From Streptococcus equinus (GTDB lineage: Bacteria > Bacillota > Bacilli > Lactobacillales > Streptococcaceae): a stretch of DNA of 64,000 bases. Every line of letters begins with the position of its first letter. Position 1 is the first letter of the stretch. The stretch covers positions 62,001-126,000 of the forward strand of contig NZ_FNKE01000001.1 in the NCBI RefSeq assembly GCF_900101445.1, written 5' to 3'. Positions 61,308 through 64,000 of the stretch are shown piece after piece. Under the pieces are notes generated by a model. That model was not told the origin of the DNA. It made no database searches and saw nothing but the letters and a program-made list of their open reading frames with translations. The position numbers were made by a program, and so were the translations under genes.

Positions 61308-61893
61308 TGATCATAAGCTTTTTGCAAAGAGTATTCAATTGATGTGTGAACAATTTGATGAAATTGATGTTTTGGATACTTTAACGACAAATTTTGATAA
61401 TCTTGACATTAATTCAGCCTATTATGATATTGTTTTACTTGATATTAATTTAACAAATATTTCTAAGGAAAATGGCTTGGATTTAGCTGAAAAATTAATT
61501 CAGAAAAATCCTGAAATGAAGATTGCTATGTTAACAGGTTATGTAAAATCAGTTTATGAGGAACGAGCTAAAAAAATTGGTACCTATGGATTTATTGACA
61601 AAAATATTGAGCCAGATAAACTTTTGAGGGTTTTGAAAATAATTTATTCTGGAAGGAAATATTTTGAGTCTTACCAATGTAAAGAGTATCTAGAAGAATT
61701 AACCAAGCAAGAGGTTGTCATTTTAGATTTAAGTCGAAAAGGACATACTATAAAAGAAATTGAGGAGAAGCTTTACATAAGTCGTAGAACAGTATTTAAC
61801 CATTTGAGTCATATCTATGAAAAATTGTCAGTGAACAATAAGCAAGAAGCTATTTATAAAGCTGAGCAATTAGGCTACCTTATGGATTTTTAA
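61288..61893 (+). CDS. NarL/LuxR-family response regulator
   Basis: 201 residues. The receiver domain has acidic pair D7-D8, phosphoacceptor D52 in LLDINL, Thr in MLTGYV and Lys in FIDK. The C-terminal LuxR-type HTH (about 135-197) has LTKQEVVILDLSRKGHTIKEIEEKLYISRRTVFNHLSHI. It is co-translated with the kinase. Its targets are probably the ABC transporter genes upstream; no operator can be named. Confidence 0.92.
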   Translation: MKILLIDDHKLFAKSIQLMCEQFDEIDVLDTLTTNFDNLDINSAYYDIVLLDINLTNISKENGLDLAEKLIQKNPEMKIAMLTGYVKSVYEERAKKIGTYGFIDKNIEPDKLLRVLKIIYSGRKYFESYQCKEYLEELTKQEVVILDLSRKGHTIKEIEEKLYISRRTVFNHLSHIYEKLSVNNKQEAIYKAEQLGYLMDF

Positions 61894-61897
61894 CTGT

Positions 61898-61938
61898 AAA
61901 AAGGGTTTGGAATTTAAGTTTCAAACTCTTTTTTTATT
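61898..61938 (+). terminator. Terminator closing the AT-rich island
   Basis: AAAGGGTTTG / CAAACTCTTT (one G-U) with a 12-nt loop, then a long T-run. Confidence 0.82.
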
Positions 61939-61953
61939 TTTAAAACATTTTCC

Positions 61954-61982
61954 TTGACAACAATTGGTATATACCATATAAT
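61954..61982 (+). promoter_or_regulatory. nagB promoter (perfect consensus)
   Basis: TTGACA (61954-61959), 17 nt, TATAAT (61977-61982). Confidence 0.88.
61965..61976. promoter_or_regulatory. NagR-type operator 1 at nagB
   Basis: Perfect palindrome TGGTATATACCA filling the promoter spacer; matches the GntR-family NagR/YvoA site TGGTNTANACCA. Confidence 0.8.
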
Positions 61983-61995
61983 AATTTTAGATGAA

Positions 61996-62007
61996 TGGTA
62001 TATACCA
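61996..62007. promoter_or_regulatory. NagR-type operator 2 at nagB
   Basis: Second identical TGGTATATACCA, 31 bp (three turns) downstream of operator 1, past the start site. Confidence 0.8.
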
Positions 62008-62030
62008 AAAAACGAGAATGGGGAAATAAG

Positions 62031-62735
62031 ATGAGAGTAATTCGTGTTAATGATCAAATTGAAGGTGGTAAAGCAGCATTTGCTTTGTTAAAAGGAACTT
62101 TGGAAAATGGTGCTAAAACATTAGGATTGGCAACAGGTAGCACACCTCTTAGTTTCTATAAAGAAATTGCAAATAGTGACCTTGATTTTTCAGAAATGAC
62201 AAGCATTAATCTTGATGAATATGTCGGCTTAGCAGCAGATAACGCACAAAGTTATCATCATTTTATGAAGGAAAATCTTTTCCAATATAAACCTTTCAAA
62301 AAAAGTTTTTTACCAAATGGATTGGCGACTGACTTACAAGCAGAAGCTCGCCGTTACAATCAAGTGATAGCTGAGCACCCAATTGATTTTCAAATTTTAG
62401 GAATTGGACGAAATGGTCATATTGGTTTCAATGAACCTGGCACACCATTTGATATGACGACTCATATCGTCGATTTGGCTGAAGATACGATTGAGGCAAA
62501 TAGTCGTTTCTTTGACAGCATGGAAGAAGTGCCAAAACAAGCTATTTCAATGGGAATTCACTCAATCATGCAATCAAAAATGGTTGTTTTAATGGCTTAT
62601 GGCAAGGATAAAGCTGACGCTATCAATCAAATGATTAATGGCCCAATCAGCGAAGATTTGCCAGCAAGCGTTCTTCAAAATCACCCAAATCTTGTGGTGA
62701 TTGTTGATGAGGCTGCAGCGAGTGAATTAGACTAA
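62031..62735 (+). CDS. nagB: Glucosamine-6-phosphate deaminase
   Basis: Converts glucosamine-6-phosphate to fructose-6-phosphate and ammonia, feeding amino sugars into glycolysis. 234 residues from ATG 62031 behind GGGGA; a longer frame starts inside operator 2. Visible: [15 protein letters not shown], the catalytic-region DEYVGL (about 61-66) and [14 protein letters not shown] with the active-site His. The two NagR-type operators predict induction by N-acetylglucosamine or glucosamine. Confidence 0.96.
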   Translation: MRVIRVNDQIEGGKAAFALLKGTLENGAKTLGLATGSTPLSFYKEIANSDLDFSEMTSINLDEYVGLAADNAQSYHHFMKENLFQYKPFKKSFLPNGLATDLQAEARRYNQVIAEHPIDFQILGIGRNGHIGFNEPGTPFDMTTHIVDLAEDTIEANSRFFDSMEEVPKQAISMGIHSIMQSKMVVLMAYGKDKADAINQMINGPISEDLPASVLQNHPNLVVIVDEAAASELD

Positions 62736-62752
62736 AAAATTGCTTCAGAACA

Positions 62753-62761
62753 TGGTAAAAT
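62753..62761 (+). promoter_or_regulatory. Extended -10 promoter just before the pseudouridine synthase gene
   Basis: TGGTAAAAT ends 6 nt before the ATG, so its transcript would start at or next to the start codon. An AGGAG between them would serve longer transcripts from nagB. Confidence 0.45.
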
Positions 62762-62767
62762 AGGAGC

Positions 62768-63484
62768 ATGCGTTTAGATAAATTGTTAGGACAAGCGGGA
62801 TTTGGCTCTCGAAATCAAGTCAAAAAGCTCATCAGAAGTCGTCAAGTTTATGTGGATGGCAGGCTAGCTGAGGCAGACAATTTGAATGTTGAGCCAAGTC
62901 TGCAAGAGATAACTGTTTCGGGAAAACAGGTTACACTATCTACAGAAAAATATTTCATTTTAAATAAACCAGCTGGTGTGGTTTCTGCGGTTTCTGATAA
63001 GGAACATCAGACGGTCATTGATTTGATTGCTGAAGCAGACCGAGTGCCAAGACTCTATCCAGTTGGGCGTTTAGACCGCGACACGGAAGGTCTACTTTTG
63101 ATTACCAATAATGGTCCTTTGGGTTTTCGCATGTTGCATCCAAAATATCACGTTACAAAGACTTACTATGTTGAGGTTAATGGTTTGTTAGCAGCTGATG
63201 CGCCAGCCTTTTTTGAAAATGGAGTGACCTTTGATGACGGAACGGTTTGTAAACCTGCTAATCTTGAGATTATCGAGACAAATTCTGAAAAAAGCTCCGC
63301 TTATATCTCGATTGCAGAAGGAAAATTTCATCAAGTTAAGAAAATGTTTTTGGCTTATGGGGTCAAGGTCATTTACCTCAAACGAATGACTTTTGGTGAC
63401 TTTGAACTTGGTGACTTGCCAAAGGGACAATACCGAGAATTGAATACGAAAGAAAAAGAAATCTTGAAAAATTATTTGGATTAA
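62768..63484 (+). CDS. rsuA: 16S rRNA pseudouridine synthase (RsuA family)
   Basis: 238 residues. N-terminal S4 RNA-binding domain (MRLDKLLGQAGFGSRNQVKKLI), then the RsuA/RluB catalytic core: NKPAGVVSAVSD, the catalytic Asp in GRLDRDTEGLLL (about 98-109), KTYYVEV and KFHQVKKMF. The family modifies U516 of 16S rRNA. Strong AGGAG site. It could be co-transcribed with nagB (33-nt gap, no terminator). Confidence 0.93.
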   Translation: MRLDKLLGQAGFGSRNQVKKLIRSRQVYVDGRLAEADNLNVEPSLQEITVSGKQVTLSTEKYFILNKPAGVVSAVSDKEHQTVIDLIAEADRVPRLYPVGRLDRDTEGLLLITNNGPLGFRMLHPKYHVTKTYYVEVNGLLAADAPAFFENGVTFDDGTVCKPANLEIIETNSEKSSAYISIAEGKFHQVKKMFLAYGVKVIYLKRMTFGDFELGDLPKGQYRELNTKEKEILKNYLD

Positions 63485-63510
63485 TCCGGTGTTTTTTCAG
63501 GATTTTTTTC
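63482..63510 (+). terminator. Weak terminator merging into the coiA com-box
   Basis: AATCC / GGATT around a 12-nt loop, then seven Ts that continue into CGAATA. Confidence 0.55.
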
Positions 63511-63515
63511 GAATA
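63508..63515 (+). promoter_or_regulatory. Com-box (ComX/SigX promoter) of coiA
   Basis: TTCGAATA preceded by a T-run; the 14-nt string TTTTTTTCGAATAA is identical to that at comEA. Confidence 0.82.
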
Positions 63516-63534
63516 AAGAAGTAGGAGGTTTAAT

Positions 63535-64000
63535 ATGCTGTCTGCTCTTGATGAAAATGGTCGTTTGGTCTTCTTGTTAGATGAGATTCCTGAAAAGCAA
63601 GCTTTTACTTGTCCAGCTTGTCATTCACCAGTTCGACTGAGGCATGGTCAGATTATGCGTCCGCATTTTGCGCATGTGTCACTGGAAAATTGTGACTTTT
63701 ATAGTGAAAATGAAAGTGATGAACATTTGCAGTTAAAAGCAGGACTTTATCAGTCGCTTTCGCAAAGTGAAAAAGTGGTCGTTGAGGCTGTTTTGCCAGA
63801 GCTGCATCAGGTTGCAGATATTTTGGTCAATGATACCCTTGCTCTGGAAGTTCAGTGCTCCAGATTATCAGAAAAGCGTCTCAGAGAACGTACGGCTTCT
63901 TATCACAAGGCGGATTTTAATGTTTTATGGCTTTTGGGAGAAAAACTGTGGCTTGGCGAGCGTTTAACGCCGCTACATCGACAGTTTTTATACTTTTCAC
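63535..64000 (+). CDS. coiA: Competence protein CoiA (partial, runs off window)
   Basis: ATG 63535 behind TAGGAGG; open to the window end (155 codons seen). The N-terminus has a Cys pair TCPACHSPVRLRHGQIMRPHFAH, then EHLQLKAGLYQSL and a nuclease-like core VADILVNDTLALEVQCS with the conserved Glu/Gln, as in CoiA. CoiA is a late competence protein acting with DprA and RecA in recombination of taken-up DNA. The com-box upstream supports the call. The C-terminus lies outside. Confidence 0.92.
   Translation, partial: MLSALDENGRLVFLLDEIPEKQAFTCPACHSPVRLRHGQIMRPHFAHVSLENCDFYSENESDEHLQLKAGLYQSLSQSEKVVVEAVLPELHQVADILVNDTLALEVQCSRLSEKRLRERTASYHKADFNVLWLLGEKLWLGERLTPLHRQFLYFS

Noticed and set aside
61995..62030. 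NagB starting at ATG 61995
   Set aside because: That ATG lies at the second operator; a GGGGA site and the canonical MRVIRV start are at 62031.
1..64000. CRISPR array, tRNA/rRNA genes, prophage or complete insertion sequence
   Set aside because: No regular direct repeats with spacers, no tRNA-like cloverleaf, no transposase, integrase or phage structural genes were seen.

Overview
The window is a low-GC (roughly 37-38% by eye) Firmicute chromosome segment that reads throughout as Streptococcus. Evidence for this includes the ComX-type com-boxes ahead of comEA and coiA, a YSIRK-type signal peptide, the xseA-xseB-ispA-tlyA-argR-recN block, NiaR/NiaX, an HlpA-type HU, PBP2b-recR-ddl-murF, and a THF riboswitch on folT. 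The gene order suggests the bovis/equinus/gallolyticus group, but this is an inference and the species cannot be fixed from sequence alone. There are no rRNA or tRNA genes, no complete insertion sequence, no prophage and no CRISPR array.

Layout. 1-3.6 kb: a divergent Xre/DUF3278 pair, ornithine carbamoyltransferase, a YkuJ-like protein and an amino-acid ABC permease/ATPase pair. 3.6-6.8 kb: feoA-feoB plus a small Cys-rich partner, behind two Fur/PerR-like boxes. 6.9-12.3 kb: folD-nnrD, then a surface cluster of a lipoprotein, an SH3/Bsp-repeat YSIRK protein and a YkuD-fold protein that has lost its catalytic residues. 12.3-20.5 kb: the xseA..recN operon, then degV, an SGNH hydrolase, ypmS and hup. 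20.6-28.8 kb: a peptide transporter, pyrD, a zinc/cadmium-type exporter with its ArsR repressor, a possible small RNA, gpmA and niaR-niaX. 28.9-40.5 kb: cell wall and housekeeping genes (pbp2b, recR, ddl, folT with riboswitch, murF, a Wzy-like polymerase, prfC, cshA). 40.5-44.7 kb: an esterase/MFS/AraC/ROK sugar-use cluster with a candidate cre site. 44.7-49.6 kb: trmN6, a GIY-YIG protein, plsC and comEA-comEC. 49.6-51.7 kb: an apparent accessory block (hicAB, an HD hydrolase, a CYTH protein) between comEC and holA. 51.7-56.0 kb: holA, sodA, yebC, queA and a VIT1/CCC1-family protein. 56.1-61.9 kb: an AT-rich accessory island holding the remains of a bacteriocin-type ABC exporter, a BceAB-like ABC transporter and a NarL-type two-component system. 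61.9-64 kb: nagB with two NagR-type operators, an rRNA pseudouridine synthase and the start of coiA.

Nearly all genes are co-directional (+). The exceptions are xre/DUF3278, pyrD, folT, the esterase, trmN6/GIY-YIG and queA. Regulation is unusually legible: many promoters match TTGACA-17-TATAAT or have an extended -10, and operators can be seen at xre, feo, arsR, niaX, hicAB, sodA and nagB. Three genes (dtpT, holA, trmN6) have a -10 box only 6-7 nt before the start codon and no Shine-Dalgarno, so they may be leaderless.

The items I consider most worth follow-up are: the YkuD protein lacking Cys/His/His next to a Bsp-like surface protein; a consensus promoter that drives no ORF but ends in a terminator (candidate sRNA); the HicAB-HD-CYTH block; and the BceAB-like/NarL-type sensor island beside a decayed bacteriocin exporter.
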